From an uncultured Treponema sp. (lineage in GTDB: Bacteria; Spirochaetota; Spirochaetia; Treponematales; Treponemataceae): 64,000 nt of DNA. The position numbers were made by a program, and so were the translations under genes. This document shows, piece by piece, positions 1 to 8,862 of this stretch (the stretch's first letter is position 1; every line of letters begins with the position of its first letter). Under the pieces are notes generated by a model. That model did not search any database, was not told where the DNA came from, and saw nothing but the letters and a program-made list of their open reading frames with translations. The stretch is taken from positions 1 through 64,000 of the forward strand of contig NZ_CAMHSK010000009.1 of assembly GCF_946187725.1 (NCBI RefSeq). Direction: 5' to 3'.

Positions 1-277
1 CACTCCCGTCCGCCAGCTTGCAGTGGATGTCGAGTCGCGGAAACTTGCCGTCTGTGCGGGTTGGAAGCAGTTCGGGGTTCAGCACTTTTGTTTCTGTGAC
101 TTCCTGCCCGATTACCGCCGAAAGCATTTTGCGTCTGCAATAGGCAGACTCCGGGCACTCTTTTGAGAAGAAGGATTTGAATACGATGTCGTTTTTTAGG
201 TTGAGAATCCTTCCTTCTGCGACAGCGCGTGCGGCCTGTTCCTTGACTTCATCGTCGATTATGATTTGATATTTCAT
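1..277 (-). CDS. Rpn / PD-(D/E)XK nuclease family transposase, N-terminal part (runs off window)
   Basis: The start is ATG at 277 (minus), with AAAGGTGG as a good ribosome binding site just upstream. Ninety-two codons are visible before the window edge, and no stop is reached. The N-terminus contains LKNDIVFKSFFS, the usual opening of Rpn-type (recombination-promoting nuclease, 'PD-(D/E)XK nuclease family transposase') proteins. The catalytic D...ExQ segment would lie beyond the visible part. Related genes sit at 31951 and 33004, and the spacer upstream matches the spacer upstream of the 33004 gene. The family assignment is confident; intactness cannot be judged. Confidence 0.75.
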   Translation of the reverse strand, partial: MKYQIIIDDEVKEQAARAVAEGRILNLKNDIVFKSFFSKECPESAYCRRKMLSAVIGQEVTETKVLNPELLPTRTDGKFPRLDIHCKLADGS

Positions 278-335
278 ATCGCCACCTTTTTTACAAATAA
301 GTTTTGCATAAGGTGTTCTTTTCCCCATGCATATA

Positions 336-492
336 TTTATTTGAAAAAAAAGTCATGTTTCGGCAATGTCCACAGATAATAATTTGTTATAATTACAGAA
401 AAGGCCGCTCCGCTATGGAACCCCGAAGTTGCCAGCTTGCTGGCAATGAGCGCGAGCGAAGGGTGGAACAGCGGCAGACAAAGAAATTTGCG
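336..492. repeat. Dispersed repeat, copy 1, upstream of Rpn fragment
   Basis: This fills most of the 318-base gene-free stretch 278-595. It matches 34061-34220 almost base for base: an AT-rich block from TTTATTTGAAAAAAAAGTCA to ATTTGTTATAATT, then a GC-rich block. The GC-rich block contains a 7-bp hairpin, TTGCCAG (429-435), loop CTTG, CTGGCAA (440-446), and flanking CCGCT/AGCGG pairing. The same GC-rich block recurs in inverted orientation at 56866-56948. Short reading frames through it are not credible genes. Confidence 0.8.
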
Positions 493-595
493 CAATAAAA
501 ACTCATTCGTAGCGAAGTGGCGACATCCATGTCGCCCTCTTGTGAAAGCATTTTGCGTCAAAAAAAACAATTTATCGTTGATTGCTTTTTCCGAC

Positions 596-3499
596 TTATT
601 TAAGCACTGAATTCAACACTTCGAGCAGGCGTTCTTCATCGATTGGCTTTGCGACATGGGCATTCATTCCGGCGGCGTAAGCGTTTCGTTTGTCTTCCTC
701 AAAGGCATTTGCGGTCATTGCGATGATTGGAATCTCGGCTTTTTGTTTGTCGGAAAGAAGCCGAATGTGCTTTGTTGCTTCGTATCCATTCATTTCTGGC
801 ATCTGAATGTCCATTAGTATCGCGTCGAAATAATCTGACGGCATCGACTCAACTTTTTGGAGGGCGTCTTTGCCGTTTACAGAAGTTTCGACCATGAATC
901 CCATTTCTCCGAGAAGCATCGCCGCAATCTCGCGGTTTACTTCAACATCATCGACAAGAAGCAGGCGTTTTTTAGTGAAATCGATTTTGTTATTCGAATC
1001 AGAATCTTTGGTTTCGTTCGGCTGTTCTGGATTCGCTTTCTGTTCAAGATTTTCGCAATTTTCTGTCTGAGTGTCGCTTGACTCCTGAACCCGGAGCGTC
1101 AGCTGGATTACAAATTCTGTGCCTTTTCCCTGCTCTGTATTGACGGTGATTTCGCCACCCATTAGGTCGATTATGCTCTTCGTGATTGCCATTCCAAGGC
1201 CTGTGCCCTGAATTCCGCTGACTGTGCTTGTGCGTTCCCGTTCAAAGGCCTCAAAGGCTCGTTCGGCAAATTCCTTGCTCATTCCGATTCCAGAATCTTT
1301 TACGATGATTTCGTAACTTGAAATGCCGTCTTTTTCTTCGCCTGTCTGAAGAATCTTAAGCGTGACTTCTCCATCTTCCGGGGTAAATTTGTAGGCATTG
1401 CTCAAAAGATTCAAGAGTACGCGGTTGAGCCTGTTTTTGTCGCACCAAACTTTGGGATTATGCAAATTCTCGCAGTCCACATTGAAGTTAATCCGCTTGA
1501 TTGACATTTGCGTAGCAAAAATATCTTGTACTTCCTTCAAAAGTTCCCTGAAATCGCACGGACTTTCTTCGATTTCCATTTTGCCGCTTTCGATTCGGCT
1601 CATTTCAAGGACATCGTTAATCAGCGCAAGAAGATGTTTGCTCGAAGAATCGATTTTTGAAAGGAACTCCCGCATTTCCTGTAGCGAAACGCCTTCTTTT
1701 TGAGCGAGTTTTGTATAGCCGATAATTGCATTCATCGGGGTTCGTATGTCGTGACTCATGTTTGAAAGAAAGGCCGTTTTTGCCTTGTTTGCCCTGTGCG
1801 CCTCCAGTTTTTCTTCCTCAAGGATTTTTTCTCGGCTTCTCATTCTTGAATAGACACTGAACATGATTCCGAGCGCAACAATAATCATAACGAGCTGGAC
1901 AAGACTGTTGTTCATAAGCTCGTCGAGGATTACAGACAGCTTGGAGTTGATGAAGGTCGTTGCTGAAAGCTGCAATTCTCTGTTCGCGACGAAGCCACGA
2001 CTCTGCATTTCATCAACATAGAATTCATTGATGTCGTTCAAGACAGTTTCGGTCGTTTTATGAGTTTTCTGGCGCATCCACATGATTGAAGTGAAAAAGA
2101 CCATGAAGATGAGGACAATCCAGACTATGGTTGATTTTCCGAAACGGCGTTCTTTGTCGTTCGTAAATACCGTGCGGAAGTAAAGGAAGCCGAATACACT
2201 CCAACAAGCCAGAATGAGGTATGATTCGGGCGAGAGCGCGTTGATTGACCAGAAATTCGGAACCATAAGGAAAAGGCTGAAGAAAATTGCCGAAACGATG
2301 CCTGTGATGCCTGTGAGCTTGATAATGAGGTTTTTCTCTGTTTTGGCAATTTTGTACGCGCAGGCAGATGTGTAGCCGTATGAGATTGCCGCTCCGATTG
2401 TGGTGACATCGACTATCCAGCCGATTGCAGTGCGACCCAAAAACGGGATGATTGCACAGGTGATGGAGATTAAAAGAATTGCGTTTACCGGAACCCCTTT
2501 TGAAGAAGTCTTTTTAAAGAAGGAAGGCAGAATTCCGTCATCGGCCATTGAATAGAGCAGCCTGCTTGCCGCGATTAAATTTCCGATGATTCCCGTGATG
2601 ATTGCCCCAAAGACTGCAAGTGAAAGTATGATTGTGCCGGTTTGGCCAGCGAAAGTCTTGATTGCGAAGAATACCGGCATGCTCACGAGATTGTATGCCG
2701 GAACGGCCGTGTAAGTGAGCAGCGTGTATGCGGCGAATCCAGCAAAAATCGCAATAAACATGATTGGAAGAGACTTTTTGCGCGAAAAGCGGAATTCTCT
2801 TGACGAATGAGAAATTGATTCAAATCCGATGAAAGCCCAGGGTGAAAGTGCTGCGATTGAAATGACTTGAATGAGCGGCTTGTCCATTGATTTCAAATTG
2901 TTGAAGGCGTGATTAAAGACCGTGTTGAATGATTCTGAAGATTTAATGGTAAAAAAGCACCAGAGTACGCCAAAAATCAAAAGGAAGGCAAGCACGGTCT
3001 GAATAATGACGGCCGTTCTTTTTGCGAAAATGCAGGTCAGCGTGATGAAGATGAGCATGGAGATTTCAAGAAGAACTTCGCCAAAATAAATGCTATAACC
3101 TGCTATAGAATAGTAGAAACCGAACTGAAAGAGCGTTCCAAAGATATTCCGCGCGATTAGTGCAAGCGCCGTGACATTTGCCCATGTAATCGCAATATAT
3201 GTAAGCGAGAGAAACCACGCGCTCAAAAAGGCATGGTCGTAACCAAAAATGTTCTTTGTATAGGAATAAGTGCCGCCAGCGTCATCATAGCGGTTTATCA
3301 TGAAGTGATAGTTCGCGCCAATCAGAAGCATGATTAGTGAGCCGAAAGCCATTCCGAGCGCGGTTCCAACAGGACCTGCAATCGGGAGAAATGTGGTGCC
3401 GGGCATGACGAATGCACCCCAGCCGACCGCAGAGCCGAAAGAAAGAGCCCAGGCTCCCGCAGGTGAAATATACCGTTCAAGATTTGCTTTTTCTGTCAT
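596..3499 (-). CDS. APC-type amino acid permease fused to hybrid histidine kinase and receiver
   Basis: A 967-residue inner-membrane protein with three parts. Residues about 10-470 are an amino acid/polyamine permease of the APC superfamily, with roughly a dozen hydrophobic segments and an N-terminal GSAVGWGAFVMPGT like other APC transporters. A further segment near 530-550 and a short coiled coil lead to the kinase core: H-box SHDIRTPMNAIIGY (His583), N-box around Asn701, G1 DSGIGM (735-740), G2 GTGLGM (765-770). A Ser/Asn/Glu-rich linker leads to a C-terminal receiver with Asp897 in LMDIQMP and Lys951. The ATG has AGGAA upstream. I infer that substrate binding or transport is sensed and passed by phosphorelay. 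The partner regulator is not obvious here. Domain calls are firm; the ligand is unknown. Confidence 0.9.
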   Translation of the reverse strand: MTEKANLERYISPAGAWALSFGSAVGWGAFVMPGTTFLPIAGPVGTALGMAFGSLIMLLIGANYHFMINRYDDAGGTYSYTKNIFGYDHAFLSAWFLSLTYIAITWANVTALALIARNIFGTLFQFGFYYSIAGYSIYFGEVLLEISMLIFITLTCIFAKRTAVIIQTVLAFLLIFGVLWCFFTIKSSESFNTVFNHAFNNLKSMDKPLIQVISIAALSPWAFIGFESISHSSREFRFSRKKSLPIMFIAIFAGFAAYTLLTYTAVPAYNLVSMPVFFAIKTFAGQTGTIILSLAVFGAIITGIIGNLIAASRLLYSMADDGILPSFFKKTSSKGVPVNAILLISITCAIIPFLGRTAIGWIVDVTTIGAAISYGYTSACAYKIAKTEKNLIIKLTGITGIVSAIFFSLFLMVPNFWSINALSPESYLILACWSVFGFLYFRTVFTNDKERRFGKSTIVWIVLIFMVFFTSIMWMRQKTHKTTETVLNDINEFYVDEMQSRGFVANRELQLSATTFINSKLSVILDELMNNSLVQLVMIIVALGIMFSVYSRMRSREKILEEEKLEAHRANKAKTAFLSNMSHDIRTPMNAIIGYTKLAQKEGVSLQEMREFLSKIDSSSKHLLALINDVLEMSRIESGKMEIEESPCDFRELLKEVQDIFATQMSIKRINFNVDCENLHNPKVWCDKNRLNRVLLNLLSNAYKFTPEDGEVTLKILQTGEEKDGISSYEIIVKDSGIGMSKEFAERAFEAFERERTSTVSGIQGTGLGMAITKSIIDLMGGEITVNTEQGKGTEFVIQLTLRVQESSDTQTENCENLEQKANPEQPNETKDSDSNNKIDFTKKRLLLVDDVEVNREIAAMLLGEMGFMVETSVNGKDALQKVESMPSDYFDAILMDIQMPEMNGYEATKHIRLLSDKQKAEIPIIAMTANAFEEDKRNAYAAGMNAHVAKPIDEERLLEVLNSVLK

Positions 3500-3589
3500 A
3501 AGAAAATTCCTATTACAAAATATTATACACGATTTTTGGAAATTTGCTTGTATCTTTGAGAAATTATATGTATTTTTAATATAGATAAT

Positions 3590-4192
3590 ATGGAAGATTT
3601 ATACGAAGTTTTAGGAATAACAAAAACAGCGACTCAGAGTGAAATAAAATCCGCTTATCGAAAACTTGCGGTCAAATACCATCCAGACAAAAATCCGGGT
3701 GACAAGGCCGCAGAAGAAAAATTCAAAAAAATTACTGCCGCTTACGATGTTCTTTCTGACGAAACAAAGCGCCGCCAGTACGATTCATACGGCTCTACAA
3801 ACTCTTACGGTTCAGGCTCTTCTTCAAATCCATATGGTTCTTACGGATGGAATCAGCAGGGAACCTGGCAGGGCCAGTGGCAGAGAGGCGGATGGAATGC
3901 CGAAACTCAGGATGATTTTAATGACGCGTTCAATCAGTGGTTTAATTACGCAAATTCACAGCGTCAGAACGAGCAGAATACCTACTACTATGATTTTAAG
4001 CGCGCAAGTGAACCGCAGACAAAATCAGAGAATATAGTTTACATTCTTCAGAAACTTGCGATTCTTCTGATTGGAGCATGGTCACTCAAATTCTCATGGA
4101 TTTTGCTCCCATTCGGCCCGATTTTGAGCTTTGCAGCTATTGTTCATGGCTTTACGGGAATCACAAGGGGTGTGAGAAGATTATTGAGATAG
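3590..4192 (+). CDS. Short membrane-anchored J-domain protein
   Basis: Two hundred residues. Residues 1-66 form a canonical J domain with the HPD motif (YHPDKNPGD) that stimulates DnaK ATPase. A Gly/Ser/Tyr/Trp/Gln-rich linker (about 67-130) follows, then a hydrophobic C-terminus (about 148-185) that is probably a membrane anchor. It lacks the zinc-finger and C-terminal substrate domains of DnaJ, so it is a type III J-protein rather than the general DnaJ. It is divergent from the permease-kinase gene across a 90-bp spacer. I infer that it recruits DnaK at the membrane; the client is unknown. Confidence 0.85.
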   Translation: MEDLYEVLGITKTATQSEIKSAYRKLAVKYHPDKNPGDKAAEEKFKKITAAYDVLSDETKRRQYDSYGSTNSYGSGSSSNPYGSYGWNQQGTWQGQWQRGGWNAETQDDFNDAFNQWFNYANSQRQNEQNTYYYDFKRASEPQTKSENIVYILQKLAILLIGAWSLKFSWILLPFGPILSFAAIVHGFTGITRGVRRLLR

Positions 4193-4218
4193 GATTTTAC
4201 TGAATTGAGAAAGCCTGA

Positions 4219-4233
4219 CCGTGCAATGCACGG
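4219..4233. terminator. Short perfect palindrome between convergent genes
   Basis: CCGTGCA-A-TGCACGG lies between the DnaJ-like gene and infA, which converge. The stem is perfect but has no T-run on either side, so terminator function is only plausible from its position. Confidence 0.4.
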
Positions 4234-4243
4234 CAGTGCCCGA

Positions 4244-4465
4244 TTATCGTTCGCGGAAAATGATACGACCGCGATTTAAATCGTATGGTGAAAGGGCAAC
4301 TTTCACGCTGTCGCCCGGTACGATTTTAATGTAGTGCTTTCGCATTTTGCCAGACAAATGCGCCATAACGACATGACCGCCGTTTTTGAGTTCAACTCGG
4401 AACTGTGTGTTTGGCAATGCTTCTTTTACAATGCCTTCGACTTCAATAGCTTCTTCTTTAGCCAC
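4244..4465 (-). CDS. infA: Translation initiation factor IF-1
   Basis: Seventy-three residues, the normal length for IF-1, and a single S1-like OB fold. Typical segments are [17 protein letters not shown], the central [20 protein letters not shown] and the C-terminal [14 protein letters not shown]. It binds the 30S A site and helps IF-2 and IF-3 during initiation. The start is GTG at 4465, with GGAGG six to eight bases upstream. It stands alone, not in a ribosomal protein operon, and is divergent from the DksA-like gene. Confidence 0.96.
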   Translation of the reverse strand: MAKEEAIEVEGIVKEALPNTQFRVELKNGGHVVMAHLSGKMRKHYIKIVPGDSVKVALSPYDLNRGRIIFRER

Positions 4466-4586
4466 GATTCCTCCAAAAAATTGTACAAAAATCTTGCTGA
4501 AAAAATTATAGATTTTCCTTGTCTTTTCAAGATTTCTCCCTTATTATTATCTAATAATAAAAAAAATTGTCAACATGGGAGTAATC

Positions 4587-4943
4587 ATGGAACAGGCATT
4601 CATTGAAAAAATGCAGGTAGCTCTTACGGAGCAAAAAGAACAAATCTTAAAATCATTGGCGGACAAACATTCTGAATATAAAAAGATGGTTGAAAGCGGA
4701 GAGCCGGGAGATGAAGTTGATATCGCATCTGATGTAATCGACGGTGCATTGCTCGAATCTTTGGGCGCTCAGGATGCTAATCGTCTCACGATGATTAACA
4801 ACGCTTTGGACAGAATCCAGCAGGGCAAATACGGCATTTGTCTCAAATGTCACAAAGAAATCCCTGTGGAGCGACTTGAAGCAATTCCTTACGCGTTCAT
4901 GTGCATTACCTGTCAGAGCGAAAACGAACGCAGAAACAGATAG
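4587..4943 (+). CDS. TraR/DksA-family zinc-finger protein
   Basis: A 118-residue protein with an N-terminal coiled coil and a C-terminal four-Cys zinc finger, CLKC...CITC. The coiled-coil tip carries DEVDIA, fitting the DxxDxA signature with which DksA enters the RNA polymerase secondary channel. I chose ATG 4587 because GGGAG (4577-4581) is correctly spaced before it; an in-frame ATG at 4575 has no Shine-Dalgarno. The likely role is transcription regulation with ppGpp. A divergent promoter region is shared with infA. The symbol is withheld because TraR/DksA-like paralogs are common. Confidence 0.88.
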   Translation: MEQAFIEKMQVALTEQKEQILKSLADKHSEYKKMVESGEPGDEVDIASDVIDGALLESLGAQDANRLTMINNALDRIQQGKYGICLKCHKEIPVERLEAIPYAFMCITCQSENERRNR

Positions 4944-4976
4944 ATTTTCAGCTTCTATTTTGAGGCGTGCACTTTG

Positions 4977-5843
4977 CTAGATTCTGCAGAATTTATAGCC
5001 GGTTCGGTCGATGTCGTAAATGACTTCGCTGTAACCGGCTTTTTTTGCGAGTGCGATTGTCTGGTCAAAGGCACAGTCGAGGCTTTCTGCTGCGTGCGCG
5101 TCTGCCGTAATTGCGACAGGAACGCCTTCTTCATAAAGAAGACCCAAAAAATACTCGCTGGGGTAGGGCTTTGAAAGCCAGTTCCTGCTGATTGCACCGC
5201 TGTTGATTTCTGTGGCACGACCGCTTTTTGCGATAGCCTTTGCCATTTCTTTCAGTTCATTTTTGTACCATTCTTCATTTTCATCAAAAAACGGAAATTT
5301 CTCGTTAAATTTGCGGATTAAATCAGGATGACCGAGAAGTTCAAAATCTCCCTTTTCAAGCATTTCCCGTTGGAGAGCAAAATAATCTGCGATGGCGGCC
5401 TTCATATTTCCGTTGTAGTGTTCAGCGACACCGTTTGCCCAAACTGTCGGCGTATTGTCGACTCCAAAAACTCCGTTCCGCTGAAAAATATAATGCACTG
5501 AGCCAATGAGATAGTCCGGCTTGAATTCCGCGTAATTTGCATGGCGCGGGAAAGTGATTCCGGGAATAAAATCTGCTTCAAAAGCAAGGCGAATCTTGAT
5601 TTTATCCTCGTACTTTTTTTGAAGACGGTGGATTTCCTGGCAGTAAGCGGGAAAATCTTCGACCTTCATGTTACATTCAGTCCAGAACGGGTACATTGAA
5701 TGCGAGGTAAAACCAAGCACGCGGATTCCTTTTTGAATTGCCGAAAGCACATTTTCTTCGGGCGTGTTTTTTCCGTCGCAGAAAGTTGAATGTGTATGCA
5801 GGTTTGATTTTATGTATTCGTTTTCGATTTTCTCTGTGTTCAT
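4977..5843 (-). CDS. PHP-domain phosphoesterase, histidinol-phosphatase type (HisK/HisJ family)
   Basis: A 288-residue PHP-fold metal-dependent phosphatase. The first metal motif NLHTHSTFCDGK is near residue 14, followed by GFTSHSMYPF, and there are later His/Asp ligands in IGSVHYIF, LLGHPDLIRKF and ITADAHAAES. Histidinol phosphatases of this type remove phosphate in histidine synthesis, but no his gene is nearby. It overlaps the upstream hybrid kinase by 4 bp (ATGA), so the two are translated together. I therefore leave open that the substrate is a signalling phosphoester. Fold confidence is high; substrate confidence is low. Confidence 0.8.
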   Translation of the reverse strand: MNTEKIENEYIKSNLHTHSTFCDGKNTPEENVLSAIQKGIRVLGFTSHSMYPFWTECNMKVEDFPAYCQEIHRLQKKYEDKIKIRLAFEADFIPGITFPRHANYAEFKPDYLIGSVHYIFQRNGVFGVDNTPTVWANGVAEHYNGNMKAAIADYFALQREMLEKGDFELLGHPDLIRKFNEKFPFFDENEEWYKNELKEMAKAIAKSGRATEINSGAISRNWLSKPYPSEYFLGLLYEEGVPVAITADAHAAESLDCAFDQTIALAKKAGYSEVIYDIDRTGYKFCRI

Positions 5844-7501
5844 GATTCGCCTTCCTCCTTTTTCATGAAAAAGTTGCTTTCTTTATTGAGAATTTTTATC
5901 TGCTCGAAAGACATTGTTTGCATTACTGTTTTCCATTTTTCTATCATAGTCTTTAAGGTTTCGCTTTTAAATGGCTTTAAGAGGATATCATTGATTCCGA
6001 TTCGCTTGTATTCGGCAAAATCGTTCGTGTCGTTGTTTGCGGTACAGGCGATGATGATTTCATTGAAGTGCATCGCCCGAAGCTCTTTTGCGGTTTCGAT
6101 TCCGTCTTTTTTGGGCATAAAAATGTCCATGAAAATCATGCGGATTTCACTCTGTTTTTTGATGATTTCAAGGACTTCCTCACCGTTTTGCGCAATGTAT
6201 ACATCCGCCCCAAAGCGCCTGAGAAAGGTCTCCATGAGCTTTCGATTCATCGGGTGGTCTTCCGCGACAAGAATTTTGATTCCTTCTGCAATTTTTTTCT
6301 CATCGAAGGTCTGCGCTTCAAATTTCTTTTTTTCATAGACGGTCAGCGGAGGAAGTTCTTCGGGCTCAGAAAACTGTTCTTTTAATAGTTCAAGAAGTGG
6401 TTCCCGTTTAATCGGTTTGTAGAGATAGGCTTTGAAAAGATCGAGCACCTTCATTTTTGCTTCTTCGTGCATCTGACCTTCTGGCACAAGAAGATAGAGG
6501 GCCGGAGTTTTTTTGAGTTTTTCAGAATGAACTATGTCGAATGCAACATGCCATCCGTCATTTCCGCCGTCAAGAATCATATCGATGAAAACTGCCGCGA
6601 ACGGAAATCCTGCTTCTTCCGCCTGCCTTATTATTTCGCCCACTTTTGCGCTCTCACAGCAAATTTCGACCTGTGAAAATCCGAGAAATGCAAGCTTTCG
6701 TTTAAGGCTTTGTGCTGCCAGAGAAATGTCGTCAACAATCAGGATGCGCTGCTTTTCGGGGGAGTTGAACGCCCAGTTCTTGTGTGCCTTTTCGACCGCA
6801 ATTTTTAGAGGAAGTTTTACCCAGAAAACGGAGCCTTCGTTTGGTGCTGATTTTACGCCGATTTGCCCGTTCATAAGACTGACAAGATTCTTGCAGATGG
6901 AAAGGCCCAGCCCGGTGCCGCCAAAGAGACGGTAAGTTGAAATGTCTGCCTGAAAGTATTCGGTGAAGAGCTTTTTTTGCTTTTCTTCGCTGATTCCGAT
7001 GCCTGTATCCGTGACCGTGAAGCAGATTCCGTATTCCTTTGTGTAGTCAACTTCTATGCGCACAAATCCTTCGTTTGTGAATTTGACCGCATTGCTGATA
7101 AGGTTGTGCATGATTTGCCGGACGCGCATTGAATCGCCTGTTACGAGTGCCGGTACTCCTGCCTTGATGTCAAGAATCAGCTCAACGCCCTTGTTGAATG
7201 CCTTTACGCTTTCTGAATCGACCACATGTTCGCAAACATAGAATATGTCAAAAGGAATGTTTTCGATTTTGAACCCGTTTTGATTCATTTTTGCAAGGTC
7301 AAGGATGTTGTTTGCGAGTTCCAGGAGACCTGTTGAACTGAAAAGGATTTGCCTTATATATTCGGTCTGCTCTTTGTCGAGCTTTGTATCCTGCATTAGT
7401 TCCGCAGCACTGATTATTGTTTGAATCGGTGTGCGGATTTCGTGAAGTGTGTTTGCCAGAAATCTTGTCGTGCCATTGAGTGACTGACTATTGCTTTGCA
7501 T
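5840..7501 (-). CDS. Sensorless hybrid histidine kinase with two receivers
   Basis: A 553-residue protein without signal peptide, membrane segment or recognisable sensor. It starts almost at the H-box (His20 in TLHEIRTPIQ). The ATPase core has NLISNAVKFTNEG, DTGIGI (165-170) and GTGLGL (195-200). Receiver 1 (about 252-375) has Asp307 in FIDMIL and Lys362. Receiver 2 (about 408-520) has Asp459 in FMDIFMP and Lys509. The phospho-acceptors are intact in both. It overlaps the upstream double-receiver gene by 14 bp and the downstream PHP gene by 4 bp, forming a three-gene operon. The input presumably comes from a partner protein, most simply the upstream gene product. Confidence 0.9.
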   Translation of the reverse strand: MQSNSQSLNGTTRFLANTLHEIRTPIQTIISAAELMQDTKLDKEQTEYIRQILFSSTGLLELANNILDLAKMNQNGFKIENIPFDIFYVCEHVVDSESVKAFNKGVELILDIKAGVPALVTGDSMRVRQIMHNLISNAVKFTNEGFVRIEVDYTKEYGICFTVTDTGIGISEEKQKKLFTEYFQADISTYRLFGGTGLGLSICKNLVSLMNGQIGVKSAPNEGSVFWVKLPLKIAVEKAHKNWAFNSPEKQRILIVDDISLAAQSLKRKLAFLGFSQVEICCESAKVGEIIRQAEEAGFPFAAVFIDMILDGGNDGWHVAFDIVHSEKLKKTPALYLLVPEGQMHEEAKMKVLDLFKAYLYKPIKREPLLELLKEQFSEPEELPPLTVYEKKKFEAQTFDEKKIAEGIKILVAEDHPMNRKLMETFLRRFGADVYIAQNGEEVLEIIKKQSEIRMIFMDIFMPKKDGIETAKELRAMHFNEIIIACTANNDTNDFAEYKRIGINDILLKPFKSETLKTMIEKWKTVMQTMSFEQIKILNKESNFFMKKEEGES

Positions 7502-8732
7502 TTATGATTTCCAGAACTTTCTGCAATATGACTTCTGAAGGTTGCGGCTTTATGAGATAGCTTGATGCTCCCATTTTAAGCGACTGCATGATGAGTTCTT
7601 TTTGGACGATGCGTGAATAGATTATTACAGGCAGGTCAATGCGCTTTTCGATGAGATATTTGAGAACATCAAGGCCCGTGACTTCGGGCATGTACATTTC
7701 TGAGATGACAATATTAAACTGATTTGGTTTAAGCTGTGCGAGGAAGTCTTTTGCGCTCATGAAGACCGTGATTTCACCGATTGTTTCAAGAGTGTCCTTC
7801 AACTGCTTTATAGTCGCTAATTCTGGATCAACGACTGCGATTTTAACCTGCTCTGTAAGGGCATCTGATTTATCTGAATTTTTGTGAGCGTCTGAATTGA
7901 ATCGGAGCTCGATGGAACCCTGGTCACTGTCCTTTGATGCAGTGAGGATTTTATCTGAAATCATGTCTTCGAGGCTGGAATTTACATCGCCTTCGACAAG
8001 GGAATTGAGGACTGCCGAAAGATTCTGCACGACCTGAATGCCTTCGTAGATTTGATGGCCTTCGATGAAGTCAGAAACAAATTTGTCGAGTGACAGGATT
8101 TTTATATTGCGCCGTATGATTCGTTTGTCGGCCGTGATGTTTTCCAAAAGAAGTTCCATGTTGAGGCCGTCAACATAGCTGAGACTCAAATCAGTCATCA
8201 TAATGACGACTTTTGGAAGAAGAAGCTTGTTTTTTTCAATCAGTTCCGAAAGCTTGTACTTTAGGAGCATGATTTTTTCGCGGTTTAAGCCCATCGCCAT
8301 TTCGATGAAGATGATGTCGTGGTTCAAGTGAATGTCGAGGACTGAAGGTGTGTGGTCAACTGCAAATGCGAGATGAAGAACTCGCCCGATTGCGTCAAAA
8401 TAAAGGTCAAACTGAATTGGCCGTGTAAAGTATTTTATGACTCCGTACTGAACGAGTTCGCTTGCTTCATAGCGTTCGATTTCTGGGCCTGACATGATGA
8501 CGGGTATTTTTTTACCGTTTGGATCAGACTGTTTTTTTTCAAGGAAGTCGATTATGTCGATGACCGACTGTTCAATGTTTATGATAAGCAGATCTGGAAG
8601 CATCGAAAGGAATTTAGGCAAAGCATCTCTCTGGCCATCGGCTGTTTCAACCGTAACTTGCTCGGCAGAAAGCTTTTCTTTGAGAAATTCCCTTAGCATG
8701 GGTGGTGCATCAACAATCAGAACACTTTTCAT
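7488..8732 (-). CDS. Protein with two degenerate receiver domains
   Basis: I take ATG at 8732 (414 residues) because MKSVLIVD is the natural receiver start. An upstream in-frame ATG at 8786 lies before a promoter-like sequence. The N-terminal receiver (1-125) has DAPP where the acidic pair is usual, and Asn52 where the phospho-acceptor Asp belongs (LLIINIEQ). The C-terminal receiver (296-414) has Glu345 in its place (VISEMYMPEVTG), with Lys395 kept. The middle (about 130-270) is an unassigned alpha/beta region. Neither receiver should accept phosphate in the usual way; the Glu may mimic the phosphorylated state. It heads the operon with the hybrid kinase and PHP gene. Confidence 0.85.
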   Translation of the reverse strand: MKSVLIVDAPPMLREFLKEKLSAEQVTVETADGQRDALPKFLSMLPDLLIINIEQSVIDIIDFLEKKQSDPNGKKIPVIMSGPEIERYEASELVQYGVIKYFTRPIQFDLYFDAIGRVLHLAFAVDHTPSVLDIHLNHDIIFIEMAMGLNREKIMLLKYKLSELIEKNKLLLPKVVIMMTDLSLSYVDGLNMELLLENITADKRIIRRNIKILSLDKFVSDFIEGHQIYEGIQVVQNLSAVLNSLVEGDVNSSLEDMISDKILTASKDSDQGSIELRFNSDAHKNSDKSDALTEQVKIAVVDPELATIKQLKDTLETIGEITVFMSAKDFLAQLKPNQFNIVISEMYMPEVTGLDVLKYLIEKRIDLPVIIYSRIVQKELIMQSLKMGASSYLIKPQPSEVILQKVLEIINAKQ

Positions 8733-8741
8733 AATACAAAT

Positions 8742-8770
8742 ATGATACCGCATTTGCAGCGGATTTTCAA
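8742..8770 (-). promoter_or_regulatory. Sigma70-like promoter for the double-receiver operon
   Basis: On the minus strand, TTGAAA (765-770 of this kilobase), 17 bases, then TATCAT (742-747). Only nine bases separate the -10 from ATG 8732, so transcription would begin within a few bases of the start codon, giving a leaderless or nearly leaderless message. Confidence 0.5.
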
Positions 8771-8862
8771 TTAAGTATTTTCCCAAAACTCAAAAAATCT
8801 GATTTCCGTATTTGCTTTTCTGTGTTACACTTTATTTGTTCCGATGGGAACAGGAGTTTTTT

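Noticed and set aside
304-498. Small frame on the plus strand in the spacer
   Set aside because: It lies wholly in a dispersed repeat whose diverged copy at 56866 does not keep it, and it has no ribosome binding site.
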